A DNA stretch of 41,825 nucleotides, from the NCBI RefSeq assembly GCF_016082275.1, contig NZ_MOWM01000056.1, forward strand, positions 1 through 41,825, written 5' to 3'. How positions within the stretch are numbered: the first letter of the stretch is position 1; each line of letters starts with the position of its first letter. Below, one piece after another: positions 32,859 through 41,546 of this stretch. The stretch is from Variovorax sp. E3 (lineage in GTDB: Bacteria > Pseudomonadota > Gammaproteobacteria > Burkholderiales > Burkholderiaceae_C). The notes below the pieces were generated by a model. The model had not been told where the DNA came from. It made no database searches and saw nothing but the letters and a program-made list of their open reading frames with translations. The translations under genes and the position numbers were made by a program.

Positions 32859-33296
32859 CGTCGCGTTGGCGTACAGGCGCAGCAGCATCGCGCGCAGCGT
32901 CTTCACCTCGGCCGCGGTGAAGTCCGAGGTCGCCACGGCCTCATAGTGCTGCGCGCGCGGAATCAGTTCGCAGGTCAGCGCCAGCCCGCGTTCCGTGAGC
33001 GCGATGCGCACCGCGCGTTTGTCGGTGTCGCACTTCTCGCGCGCCACCAGTTCCTGCGCCACCAGCCGGTCGACGATGCGCGACAGCGCCGACAGGTCGG
33101 TCGATGCATGCGTGGCCAGTTCCGACAGCGTTTGCCGCGGCGTGTGCTGCAGCGACGCGCACACGCGCCACTCGCTGAGGCTGAGTCCGTAGGGCTTCAG
33201 CGCCTTCGCAAAGGCGTTGCCCATGCGCGCGCCGGCGCGCGCCAGAAGGAACGGAATGGCCTTCTCCAGGTCGTGATCGCGAGACAGGGTTTTCAT
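32847..33296 (-). CDS. MarR-family transcriptional regulator
   Basis: A 149-residue winged-helix repressor. The recognition region reads LSLSEWRVCASLQHTPRQTL, SELATHASTDLSALSRIVDRL, with the wing CDTDKRAVRIALTERG, matching MarR/HpaR-like proteins that respond to phenolic acids. The ATG at 33296 is preferred over an upstream TTG at 33314. It is divergent from the Bug/decarboxylase/monooxygenase genes with two identical-core palindromes in between, so it very likely represses that catabolic operon and itself. Confidence 0.9.
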   Translation of the reverse strand: MKTLSRDHDLEKAIPFLLARAGARMGNAFAKALKPYGLSLSEWRVCASLQHTPRQTLSELATHASTDLSALSRIVDRLVAQELVAREKCDTDKRAVRIALTERGLALTCELIPRAQHYEAVATSDFTAAEVKTLRAMLLRLYANATPLA

Positions 33297-33305
33297 GTAG
33301 ACATG

Positions 33306-33353
33306 CTTGAACAATCAAGTATATAGTCCGCCGCAATTACTTGAATAATCAAG
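33306..33353. promoter_or_regulatory. Two MarR-type operators
   Basis: CTTGAACAATCAAG (33306-33319) and CTTGAATAATCAAG (33340-33353) differ at one spacer base; each is an inverted repeat CTTGA-N4-TCAAG. They are 34 bp apart centre to centre, cover the whole MarR-Bug intergenic region (33297-33370) and leave room for promoters of both genes. TTGATNNATCAA-like sites are typical for this family. Confidence 0.8.
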
Positions 33354-33370
33354 CAAAAACGGAGACGACC

Positions 33371-34360
33371 ATGAACCTGAGCCCTTCCCGTCGGGGTGCC
33401 ATCGCGGTGGCGCTTTCTCTTCTGTCGGCGTTGCCGCTGGCCCATGCGCAGAGCGCGGCGGCCAAGTGGCCGCAGCAGGCGGTGCGCTTCATCGTTCCGT
33501 TTCCGGCGGGCTCCGCGCCCGACGTGCTGGTGCGCCAGGTGGGCGCCAAGCTGGGCGACAAGTGGGGGCAGGCGGTGATCGTCGACAACAAGCCCGGCGG
33601 CAGCGGCGTGATCGGCATGAACAGCATCCTCTCGGCATCGGCCGACGGCTATACCTTCGGCTTCGTGCAGGGCTCGGCGATCTCGGTGGCGCCCAGCATC
33701 ATCAAGGGCGTCAACTACGACTTCAACCGCGACTTCGTGCCGGTCACGCTCGCGGCCGTGGCGCCCTTCATGCTCGCGGTGCCGGCCAACTCGCCCTACA
33801 AGACGCTGGCCGACTTTCTTGCCGCCGCGCGCACCAAGCCGCAGGGCCTCGAGGTGGCCGACAACGGGCGCGGCACCGCGCCGCACCTGGCCTCGGCGCT
33901 GCTGGGGCTGCAGTCGGGAACGCAGTTCCTGGAGGTGCACTACACCGGCGGCGCGCAGGCCATGCAGGGCACGCTGGGCGGCCAGACGCAGATGATGGTC
34001 GAGACCTACAACGTGGTCGCCGGCAATGTGCAGGGCGGCCGCATGCGCATCCTCGCGAGCATGGGCGACCGCGTGGAAGCGGGGCTGGAGCCGTTCCCGC
34101 TCGCGAGCAAGACAGTGCCCGGCGCGGTGGCGCACGGCTGGTTCGCGGTCATCGCGAAGAAGGGCGTCGACCCGCTGGTGCTCGCCAGGCTCAACAAGGA
34201 CATGAACGAAGCGCTGCTGCTGCCCGACGTGGTGGCCAAGTCGCGCGAGCTCGGCACCTACCCACGGCCGGGCACCCCCGAACAGCTGGCGCGCTACATC
34301 GCCGACGACCGCAAGGTCTGGCAGGACGTGCTGGACAAGCTCAACATCAAACCGGAGTGA
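33371..34360 (+). CDS. Bug/TctC-family substrate-binding protein
   Basis: An intact 329-residue periplasmic binding protein. Signal peptide with cleavage at AHAQ (about 27); the mature part shows WPQQAVRFIVPFPAGSAPD and VIVDNKPGGSGVIGMNSI, the family's ligand-loop motifs. It heads the MarR-controlled operon, 7 bp before the decarboxylase gene, so its ligand is probably the aromatic acid degraded by the operon. No TctA/TctB genes are in the window, as for most Bug proteins. Confidence 0.9.
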   Translation: MNLSPSRRGAIAVALSLLSALPLAHAQSAAAKWPQQAVRFIVPFPAGSAPDVLVRQVGAKLGDKWGQAVIVDNKPGGSGVIGMNSILSASADGYTFGFVQGSAISVAPSIIKGVNYDFNRDFVPVTLAAVAPFMLAVPANSPYKTLADFLAAARTKPQGLEVADNGRGTAPHLASALLGLQSGTQFLEVHYTGGAQAMQGTLGGQTQMMVETYNVVAGNVQGGRMRILASMGDRVEAGLEPFPLASKTVPGAVAHGWFAVIAKKGVDPLVLARLNKDMNEALLLPDVVAKSRELGTYPRPGTPEQLARYIADDRKVWQDVLDKLNIKPE

Positions 34361-34367
34361 TTCACCC

Positions 34368-35339
34368 ATGAAGAACAAGATTGCGCTCGAAGAGCACTTT
34401 GCGATCGACCTCACCATTGCCGACTCGCAGGTGTACGCCCGCCCCGAGGTGTGGCAGGGCCTGAAGAACAACCTGCTCGACTTCGAGCAGCAGCGCATCG
34501 AGCAGATGGACGCGTGGGGCACCGAGATGTCGATCCTCTCGCTGAACTCGCCGGCGGTGCAGGGCATTCCCGACGCGAAGCGCGCCGTCGAGGTGGCCCG
34601 CCGCGCCAACGACGTGCTGGCCGAACAGGTCAAGCGCCACCCCACGCGCTTCGGCGGCTTTGCCGCGCTGCCTTTGCAAGACCCCGAAGCCGCCGCGCGC
34701 GAGCTGACACGCTGCGTGAACGAGCTGGGCTTTCACGGCTTCCTGGTCAACGGCTTCTCGCAGGTCGGCGACGAGCACACGGTGGTCTATTACGACGACC
34801 CGCGCTTCGCCGATTTCTGGGCCGTGGCGGCCGCGCTGAAGAAGCCCTTCTATATGCACCCGCGTGATCCGCTGCTCAGCCGCGAGCCCATCTACGAAGG
34901 CGCGCACTGGCTCACCGGCCCGACCTGGGCCTTCGCGGTGGAGACCGGCCTGCATGCGCTGCGCATCATGTCCAGCGGCCTGTTCGACCGCCACCCCGAG
35001 CTGCAGATGATCCTGGGCCACTTCGGCGAAGGCCTGCCGTTCAACATCTGGCGCGTCGACCACATCCTGCGCAAGGGCCGCCGCGGCATGCCCTGCGACA
35101 GAGAGATCGGCGACTACCTGCGCAGCAACGTGCACATCACGACCAGCGGCAACTTCCGCACGCCCACGCTGCTGTCGACCCTGCTCGAGGTGGGTTCGGA
35201 CCGCATCATGTATTCGGTCGACTACCCGTTCGAGAAGCACGAGGACGCGGCCCGCTGGTTCGACACGTGCGAGATCAGCGAAAACGACCGCCAGAAGATC
35301 GGCCGCGACAACGCGCGCAAGCTGTTCGGATTGGTATGA
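34368..35339 (+). CDS. Amidohydrolase family decarboxylase, gamma-resorcylate decarboxylase-like
   Basis: A 323-residue TIM-barrel metal-dependent decarboxylase. It matches gamma-resorcylate (2,6-dihydroxybenzoate) decarboxylase along its length, including the family start KIALEEHFAI with metal ligands Glu8 and His10, His164 in FYMHPRDP, His218 in LGHFGEG and the catalytic Asp285 in YSVDYPFE. These positions correspond to the known Zn-binding and catalytic residues. The reaction would be 2,6-dihydroxybenzoate to resorcinol plus CO2. Related enzymes decarboxylate salicylate-type or dihydroxybenzoate isomers, so the precise substrate is likely but not certain. Confidence 0.88.
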   Translation: MKNKIALEEHFAIDLTIADSQVYARPEVWQGLKNNLLDFEQQRIEQMDAWGTEMSILSLNSPAVQGIPDAKRAVEVARRANDVLAEQVKRHPTRFGGFAALPLQDPEAAARELTRCVNELGFHGFLVNGFSQVGDEHTVVYYDDPRFADFWAVAAALKKPFYMHPRDPLLSREPIYEGAHWLTGPTWAFAVETGLHALRIMSSGLFDRHPELQMILGHFGEGLPFNIWRVDHILRKGRRGMPCDREIGDYLRSNVHITTSGNFRTPTLLSTLLEVGSDRIMYSVDYPFEKHEDAARWFDTCEISENDRQKIGRDNARKLFGLV

Positions 35340-35340
35340 G

Positions 35341-35438
35341 CTCACCCCCAGTCTTCGCGCACTTCGTGTCGCTACGCCAACCCCCTTGCAGGGGGCAACA
35401 CCGGCGGCCCGGCAAAGCCGGTTCCGCGGTGTTCCTGG
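35341..35438 (+). repeat. Dispersed palindromic repeat of the Comamonadaceae type
   Basis: The 133-bp gap 35340-35472 holds a highly structured element rather than a gene: CCCCC-TTGCA-GGGGG (35381-35395), then AACACCG (35397-35403) pairing with CGGTGTT (35427-35433) around CCGGC-AAA-GCCGG (35409-35421). I recognise this form (CAACACCGGCGGCCCGGCAAA and onward) as a repeat scattered in genomes of this family. It splits an operon and could affect mRNA stability between decarboxylase and monooxygenase. Confidence 0.65.
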
Positions 35439-35472
35439 AAAGAACTCCTGCGCAAATCCCTGAGGAAGGTCG

Positions 35473-36684
35473 ATGAATAGATCCAAAGACACTCGCCCCG
35501 TGCTCGTGGCCGGCGGCGGCATCGGCGGCCTGGCTGCCGCGCTGGCGCTGGTGCGCGAGGGCTACCGCGTGAAGGTGATCGAGCAGGCCGGGCAGATCGG
35601 CGAGATCGGCGCCGGCATCCAGCTCAGCCCCAACGCATTCGCCGCCTGCGACGCGCTGGGCGTGGGCGAACACCTGCGCGCCAAGGCGGTCTACACCGAA
35701 GAGATGGTGATGTTCGACGCCATCGACGCGCAGCGCGTGGCGGGCATTTCGCTGTCGCAGCGTTTTCGCGAGCGCTTCGGCAACCCGTATGCGGTGATCC
35801 ATCGCGCCGACATCCACGGCGCGCTGCTCGAAGGCGTGAAGGCCACCACCGAGGGCATCGAGTTCCTGACCTCGACCAGGGTCGTGCACATCGAGCAGGA
35901 CGACCACGGCGTGACGCTGATCGACGCGCAGGGCGGCCGGCATCAAGGGCAGGCCGTGATCGGCTGCGACGGCGTGCGTTCGGCGGTGCGCCAGCAGTAC
36001 GTGGGCGACAGCATCCGCGTGTCGGGCCACGTGGTGTTTCGCGCGGTGATCGACACGGCCGACTTCCCCGAGGCGCTGCGCTTCACCGCACCGTGCATCT
36101 GGGTCGGGCCCAACTGCCACCTGGTGCACTACCCGCTGAAGGGCGGCGACAAGTTCAACCTGGCCGTCACCTTCCACAGCGACCAGCCCGAGGCGTGGGG
36201 CTCGATGGACGGCGACCCGGCCGAAGTGCAGCGCTACTTCCGTTCGACCTGCGAGCAGGTGCAACAACTGCTGCGCATTCCGAAGGCATGGAAGCGCTAT
36301 TCCACCGCCGACCGCAACCCCATCGAACAATGGACCTTCGGCCGCGCCACGCTGCTGGGCGACGCGGCGCACCCGATGGTGCAGTACCTGGCGCAAGGCG
36401 CCTGCACGGCCTGCGAAGACGCGGTGACGCTGGGCCTGGCCCTGCGCCGCGAAGGCGGCGACTGGCCGCGCGCGCTGGCGCTGTACGAGCGCTCCCGCGT
36501 GGCGCGCACCGCGCGCGTGGTGCTGTCGGCGCGCGAGATGGGCCGCATCTACCACGCCAAGGGCGTCGAGCGGCTGGTGCGCAACGGCATGTGGACCGGC
36601 CGCCCGCAGGAGCGCTTCTACGACGCGCTCGAGTGGCTCTACGGCTGGACCGCCGCGAACTGCCTGGCCGGGGACGTCGCGTGA
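35473..36684 (+). CDS. FAD-dependent aromatic monooxygenase (3-hydroxybenzoate 6-hydroxylase/salicylate hydroxylase-like)
   Basis: A 403-residue class A flavoprotein monooxygenase. The ADP-binding motif is VAGGGIGGLAAALALV (11-26), the DG motif is VIGCDGVRSAVRQQYV and the flavin GD motif is LLGDAAHPMVQYLAQGAC, with the QGAC...EDAV pattern of 3-hydroxybenzoate 6-hydroxylases. In this operon it would hydroxylate a phenolic product using NAD(P)H and O2; with a gamma-resorcylate decarboxylase and a maleylacetate reductase, resorcinol to hydroxyquinol is the logical step, while sequence likeness alone points to 3-hydroxybenzoate to gentisate. GAGGAAGG upstream of the ATG. Confidence 0.88.
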   Translation: MNRSKDTRPVLVAGGGIGGLAAALALVREGYRVKVIEQAGQIGEIGAGIQLSPNAFAACDALGVGEHLRAKAVYTEEMVMFDAIDAQRVAGISLSQRFRERFGNPYAVIHRADIHGALLEGVKATTEGIEFLTSTRVVHIEQDDHGVTLIDAQGGRHQGQAVIGCDGVRSAVRQQYVGDSIRVSGHVVFRAVIDTADFPEALRFTAPCIWVGPNCHLVHYPLKGGDKFNLAVTFHSDQPEAWGSMDGDPAEVQRYFRSTCEQVQQLLRIPKAWKRYSTADRNPIEQWTFGRATLLGDAAHPMVQYLAQGACTACEDAVTLGLALRREGGDWPRALALYERSRVARTARVVLSAREMGRIYHAKGVERLVRNGMWTGRPQERFYDALEWLYGWTAANCLAGDVA

Positions 36685-38081
36685 AGATCCTGCCGCATTC
36701 TCTGGACGCGGGCGGTGGCCCGGCTGCGGCCGAAGGCGCCATCGACATCCCCGCGCTGATCGACAGCCACCCCGTCGGCGCCTTCCAGAAATGGATCCTG
36801 CTGCTGGTGGGCTGCGCGGTCGTGATGGACGGCTTCGACGTGCAGGCCATGGGCTTCGTGGCGCCGGCCATCGTGCATGCCTGGGGCATCGAGAAGGCGG
36901 CGCTGGGCCCGGTGTTCGGCGCGGGCCTGTTCGGCATGCTGGTCGGCTCGCTGGTGCTGAGCGTGTGCGCCGACCGCATCGGCCGCCGGCCGGTGCTGAT
37001 CGGCGCCACGGTGTTCTTTGCGCTGTGCATGCTGGCGACCGCGTTCACGCACACGCTCAACGAGCTGCTCGCGATGCGCTTCATCACCGGCATCGGCCTG
37101 GGCGGCATCATGGCCAACGCCAGCGCGCTGGCCAGCGAGTACAGCCCGAGGCGCCGGCGCGTGACGCTGATGATGTGGGTGTCGTGCGGCTTCACCGGCG
37201 GCGCGGTGCTGGGCGGGCTGATCTCGGCCGTGCTCATTCCGTGGGGCGGCTGGCAGGCGGTGTTCGTCTTCGGCGGCATCGTGCCGCTGGTGATCGCCGC
37301 GCTCATGCTGCGCTACATGCCCGAGTCGATGCAGTTCCTGGTGCTGCGCGGGCGCAAGCTCGATCGCGTGCAGCAGTGGCTGGGCCGCATCGCGCCCGAG
37401 GTGCGCGTGGGCCCCGGCACGCGCTATGTGGTGCATGAGGCGAAGCAAGACGGTGCGCCCGTGGTCGAGCTGTTCCGCGCCGGGCGCGGGCCCGCCACGC
37501 TGCTGCTGTGGGGCATCAACTTCATGAACCTGCTGAACCTGTTCTTCCTGGCGAACTGGCTGCCGACCATCGCGACCGAGGCCGGCTACAGCGGCCGCAT
37601 GGCGGTGCTGGTGGGCACGCTGCTGCAGGTGGGCGGCGTGGTGGGCACGGTGGCCATGGGGCCGCTGATCGACCGCATCGGCTTCTACCGCGTGCTGGTG
37701 CCGGTGTTCGCGGTGGCGGTGGTGACCATCGCGGTCATCGGCCAGCCGGCGCTGCCGCTGGCCCTGCTGCTCGCGGTGGTCATGGTCAGCGGCTTCTGCG
37801 TGGTGGGGGCGCAGCCCGCGCTCATCGCGCTGGCGTCGGGCGTGTACCCGACGACGGTGCGTGCCACCGGCATGGGCTGGAGCCTGGGCATCGGCCGCGC
37901 GGGCTCCATCGTGGGGCCGGTGCTGGCGGGCTGGCTCATCGGCCTGCACTGGAGCCACAGCGCACTCTTCATCGCGGCGGCCGTGCCGGCGCTGCTGTCG
38001 TGCCTGATGGTGCTGTGCATGGGGCGACTGAAATTCACGGGCGCCACGGCGGCGCTCGCACATCCTGGAGAGAACGAATGA
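36681..38081 (+). CDS. MFS transporter, aromatic acid:H+ symporter (AAHS) type
   Basis: A 466-residue permease with 12 predicted membrane segments. AAHS signatures: VVMDGFDVQAMGFVAPAI in the first helix, DRIGRRPVLIG in the 2-3 loop, and YPTTVRATGMGWSLGIGR late in the protein. It would import an aromatic acid such as a hydroxybenzoate by proton symport. The GTG start at 36681 overlaps the monooxygenase stop, and its own stop overlaps the DoxX start, so the three genes are coupled. Confidence 0.9.
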   Translation: MKILPHSLDAGGGPAAAEGAIDIPALIDSHPVGAFQKWILLLVGCAVVMDGFDVQAMGFVAPAIVHAWGIEKAALGPVFGAGLFGMLVGSLVLSVCADRIGRRPVLIGATVFFALCMLATAFTHTLNELLAMRFITGIGLGGIMANASALASEYSPRRRRVTLMMWVSCGFTGGAVLGGLISAVLIPWGGWQAVFVFGGIVPLVIAALMLRYMPESMQFLVLRGRKLDRVQQWLGRIAPEVRVGPGTRYVVHEAKQDGAPVVELFRAGRGPATLLLWGINFMNLLNLFFLANWLPTIATEAGYSGRMAVLVGTLLQVGGVVGTVAMGPLIDRIGFYRVLVPVFAVAVVTIAVIGQPALPLALLLAVVMVSGFCVVGAQPALIALASGVYPTTVRATGMGWSLGIGRAGSIVGPVLAGWLIGLHWSHSALFIAAAVPALLSCLMVLCMGRLKFTGATAALAHPGENE

Positions 38082-38488
38082 CGACGAACGATTCCTCGCG
38101 CGGCGGGGCCCTGGCCGCGCGCGTGCTGATGGCGGTGATCTTCCTGGTCGCGGGCGTGCGCAAGCTCATGACCTACGGCGCCACGCTCGGCTACTTCGGC
38201 AAGCTGGGCATTCCGCTGGCCGACGTGGTGCTGCCGCTGACCATCGCGCTCGAGGTGGGCGGCGGGCTGCTGCTGATCGCCGGGTGGCGGGTGCAGTGGG
38301 TGGCCTCGGCGCTCGCGCTGTTCACGCTGGCCACGGCCTTCACCGCGCACGCCTTCTGGGCGGCCGACGCGGCGCAGTTCGCGGGGCAGCTCAACAACTT
38401 CCTGAAGAACGTGGCCATGGTCGGCGGTTTCCTGCTGCTGATCGTCCACGCGCCGGCCGGCCGGCGCCGGGCCGGCGCCCCCGGCTGA
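38078..38488 (+). CDS. DoxX family membrane protein
   Basis: A 136-residue protein with four membrane helices; the pattern VAGVRKLMTYGATLGYFGKLG after the first helix and FLKNVAMVGGFLLL near the end is typical of DoxX/YphA-like proteins. Their role is unclear (linked to thiosulfate:quinone oxidoreductase or redox stress in some species). ATG overlaps the transporter stop. Its stop lies inside a perfect hairpin (38487-38509). Confidence 0.85.
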   Translation: MTTNDSSRGGALAARVLMAVIFLVAGVRKLMTYGATLGYFGKLGIPLADVVLPLTIALEVGGGLLLIAGWRVQWVASALALFTLATAFTAHAFWAADAAQFAGQLNNFLKNVAMVGGFLLLIVHAPAGRRRAGAPG

Positions 38489-38509
38489 GCGGAAAACTGC
38501 TTTCCGCTC
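38487..38509 (+). other. Perfect hairpin after doxX
   Basis: GAGCGGAAA-ACTGC-TTTCCGCTC is a 9-bp stem with a 5-nt loop overlapping the DoxX stop codon. No T-run follows. In the 96-bp gap before the second MFS gene it may act as a partial terminator or mRNA-end stabiliser. Confidence 0.5.
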
Positions 38510-38584
38510 GCGTCGTTGAACCGGTCGCGGGCCGGCGGGACACTCGCGCCCATCGCAAACCAGCGATGGAGACAAGACAACGCC

Positions 38585-39943
38585 ATGACCGATACAGGTT
38601 CAATCGCCACGCGCCGCACCGTCGACGTGCAGTGGCTCATCAACGCCCGTCCCTTGTCGCGCTACCAGTGGGGCATCGTGGCGATGTGCTTCCTGATCGT
38701 GCTGCTCGACGGCCTGGACACCGCCGCCATGGGCTTCATCGCGCCGGCGCTGGTGCGCGACTGGGGCGTGCCCAGCGCCTCGCTCGGCCCGGTGATGAGC
38801 GCGGCGCTGGCCGGCATGATCTTCGGCGCGCTGGGTTCGGGCCCGCTGGCCGACCGCTTCGGGCGCAAGGCGGTGCTGTGCGTGTCGGTGGCGGTGTTCG
38901 GCGGCTTCTCGCTGTGGTCGGCCTTCGCGACCGGCATCGACCAGCTGGTGGTGCTGCGCTTCCTGACCGGCATCGGGCTGGGCGCGGGCATGCCGAACGC
39001 GACCACGCTGCTGTCGGAGTACACGCCCGAGAAGGTCAAGTCGCTGCTGGTGACGACGATGTTCTGCGGCTTCAACCTGGGCATGGCCGGCGGCGGGTTT
39101 CTGTCGGCCGCGATCATTCCGCTCTGGGGCTGGCACAGCCTGCTGCTGATCGGCGGCATCGTGCCGATGCTGCTGTTGCCCGTGCTGCTGCTCTGGCTGC
39201 CGGAGTCGGCGCGCTTCATGGTGGTTCGCGGGCAGCCGGTCGAGCGCATCCGCAAGGTGCTGCAGCCGGTGGCGCGCGAGTCGCTGGCGGGCGTCGAGGC
39301 GTTCACCATTCCGGGCCAGCAGGCCGGCGGCAAGGGGCCGCGCGGCCCGGTGCTGGCGCGCATGTTCACCAGCGGCCTGGGCCCGGGCACGCTGCTGCTG
39401 TGGGGCACCAACTTCATGGGGCTGATCATCATCTACCTGCTCACGAGCTGGCTGCCGACGCTGATGCGCGAAAGCGGCGCGTCGATGACGCAGTCGGCCG
39501 TGGTGGGCGCGCTGTTCCAGTTCGGCGGCGTGCTGAGCGCGGTGGGCGTGGGCTGGGCCATGGACCGCGGCAACCCGCACAAGGTGATCGGCCTCTGCTA
39601 CCTGCTGGCCGGCGTGCTCGCGGTGGCGGTGGGCCACAGCATGGGCAGCGGGCTGGCGCTCGTGCTGCTGGTGCTGTTCGCGGGCATGTGCATCAACGGC
39701 GCGCAGTCGGCCATGCCCTCGCTGGCGGCGCGCTATTACCCGACCCACGTGCGCGCCACGGGCGTTTCATGGATGCTCGGCATCGGGCGCTTCGGCGCGG
39801 TGCTGGGCGCCTGGCTCGGGGCGGCGCTGCTGGGCCTGGGCTGGAACTTCGAGCAGGTGCTCACGGTGCTGATCGTGCCGGCGGTGCTGGCGATGTTGGG
39901 CGTCTTCATCAAGGGCCGCATCAGCCACACCGACGCTTCATGA
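38585..39943 (+). CDS. MFS transporter, AAHS-type (second copy)
   Basis: A 452-residue permease of the aromatic acid:H+ symporter group, paralogous to the one at 36681. Signatures are IVLLDGLDTAAMGFIAPAL, DRFGRKAVLCVS and YPTHVRATGVSWMLGIGR; 12 hydrophobic segments are evident. GGAGACAAGA precedes the ATG. Two AAHS transporters in one operon suggest two related substrates or import plus export. Confidence 0.89.
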   Translation: MTDTGSIATRRTVDVQWLINARPLSRYQWGIVAMCFLIVLLDGLDTAAMGFIAPALVRDWGVPSASLGPVMSAALAGMIFGALGSGPLADRFGRKAVLCVSVAVFGGFSLWSAFATGIDQLVVLRFLTGIGLGAGMPNATTLLSEYTPEKVKSLLVTTMFCGFNLGMAGGGFLSAAIIPLWGWHSLLLIGGIVPMLLLPVLLLWLPESARFMVVRGQPVERIRKVLQPVARESLAGVEAFTIPGQQAGGKGPRGPVLARMFTSGLGPGTLLLWGTNFMGLIIIYLLTSWLPTLMRESGASMTQSAVVGALFQFGGVLSAVGVGWAMDRGNPHKVIGLCYLLAGVLAVAVGHSMGSGLALVLLVLFAGMCINGAQSAMPSLAARYYPTHVRATGVSWMLGIGRFGAVLGAWLGAALLGLGWNFEQVLTVLIVPAVLAMLGVFIKGRISHTDAS

Positions 39944-39968
39944 ACATTCTGAAAGAGACAGGAAAGCC

Positions 39969-41029
39969 ATGACCACCCCTTCGTTCGTCTACAACAGCGT
40001 GCCTCAGCGCGTGGTGTTCGGCGCCGGTTCGCTGCAGCACCTGGCGCGCGAGATCGATGCGCTCGGCGCGCGCCGCGCATTGGTGCTGTCCACGCCCGAG
40101 CAGCGCCCGCAGGCCGAGCGCGTGGCCGACATGCTCGGCGGCCATGCGGCCGGCGTGTTCGACCGCGCCGTGATGCACGTGCCCATCGAGACCGCGCGCG
40201 AGGCGCGCGAAGTGGCCCGGCGCCTGGGCGCCGACTGCGCCGTGGCCATCGGCGGCGGCTCGACCACGGGGCTGGGCAAGGCGATTGCGCTCGACTCGGG
40301 CCTGCCGATTCTTGCGATCCCGACCACCTACGCGGCTCCGAGATGACGCCGATCTACGGCATCACCGAAGCCGGCATGAAGAAGACGGGCAAGGACTTCA
40401 AGGTGCTGCCGCGCACCGTGATCTACGACCCCGAGTTGTCGCTGAGCCTGCCCGTGGGCATGAGCGTGACGAGCGGCATCAACGCCATCGCGCATGCGGC
40501 CGAAGGGCTCTACGCGGTCGACTCGAACCCGATCATGGATTTGATGGCGCAGGAAGGCATTGCCGCGCTGGGCCGTGCGTTGCCCGCCATCCGCGCGACG
40601 CCGAAAGACGCGGGCGCGCGCAGCGATGCGCTCTACGGCGCGTGGCTGTGCGGCACGGTGCTGGGCAATGTCGGCATGGCACTGCACCACAAGCTGTGCC
40701 ACACGCTGGGCGGCAGCTTCAACCTGCCGCATGCGGAGACCCACACCATCGTGCTGCCGCACGCGCTGGCCTACAACGCCGAGGCGGCGCCGCAAGCGAT
40801 GGCACGCATCGTCAAGGCTCTGGGGGGCAGCAGCGCCGCGCAGGCCGTGTACGACCTGGCGAGCGACAACGGCGCGCCGGTTGCGCTGCGCGACATCGGC
40901 ATGAAGGAGTCCGATCTCGACCTGGCCTGCGCGCACGCGCTGCAGAACCAGTATCCCAATCCGCGCCCGCTGGCGCGGGACGCGATTCGCGCCCTGTTGC
41001 AGAACGCGTGGGAAGGCGTGCGGCCCTGA
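39969..41029 (+). CDS. Maleylacetate reductase (iron-type alcohol dehydrogenase family) (frameshift as read)
   Basis: A 353-residue (corrected) enzyme reducing maleylacetate to 3-oxoadipate with NAD(P)H. Upstream of the break: VYNSVPQRVVFGAGSLQHLA, AIGGGSTTGLGKAIAL and LAIPTTYA; downstream: GSEMTPIYGITEAGMKKTGK, MNAIAHAAEGLYA-like metal region (INAIAHAAEGLYAVDSNPI) and LHHKLCHTLGGSFNLPHAET, all typical of MARs. The break is near 40334 (TACGCGGCTCC, expected TACGCGGGCTCC), one G of a GGG run lost. Its product, 3-oxoadipate, is the substrate of pcaIJ at 8961-10306. Confidence 0.92.
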
Positions 41030-41056
41030 ACGCCCGGGGCCGCGTTGCGCCGCTGC

Positions 41057-41419
41057 TTACAGGCCGGCGCGGCGCGTGAACGACACCGACGGCTTCTTGT
41101 ACGCGGCAGGCACTTCGTCGCGGTAGAACGCGCGGCGGTCCAGGCTTTGCAGCGGGTTGTTCGCGGCGGCCACGGCCTGCTCGCGCACGGCGGCGCGGTC
41201 GAGCGTGGAGTTGAGGGCCACGGTGCCTTCGGCGGCGGCGTCCGAGTAGGCATTGCCCGCGCGCGTGGCGGCCACGGCTTCGGCGTTCACGTCGGCGCGA
41301 CTGGCGGCCGAGGTGATGGCGTGCACGCCGTCATAGCTTTCCGCGTGCGCGGCGGCGGTGCCCAACAGTGCGAAGGCGGTGGCGAAGACGGAGGCGGCGA
41401 TGCGTTGCTTGGAGTTCAT
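41057..41419 (-). CDS. DUF4148-like small secreted protein
   Basis: A 120-residue protein with signal peptide (RIAASVFATAFALLGTAAAHA, cleavage about residue 26). The mature part has two alternating motifs, RADVNAEAVAATRAGNAYSD and DRAAVREQAVAAANNP, typical of the DUF4148-like periplasmic proteins multiplied in Burkholderiales. Function unknown. The partial gene upstream on the same strand (41624-41825) is a paralogue. Confidence 0.82.
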   Translation of the reverse strand: MNSKQRIAASVFATAFALLGTAAAHAESYDGVHAITSAASRADVNAEAVAATRAGNAYSDAAAEGTVALNSTLDRAAVREQAVAAANNPLQSLDRRAFYRDEVPAAYKKPSVSFTRRAGL

Positions 41420-41546
41420 GGTGAAGAGTCCCTTTGGTTCACGGTGTGGGCGGCGGACATTCGTCGTTGCCACAACATGAAGTGTGAAACCACGGCGTGA
41501 TGCGCGCTGTGCGTTTGCGCACCGCTTTCACGCATTGCCGCACATG

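Noticed and set aside
7072..40335. Programmed ribosomal frameshifting in several genes
   Set aside because: Ten events in unrelated genes, all explained by one lost G/C and without slippery heptamers plus downstream structure, fit sequence error far better.
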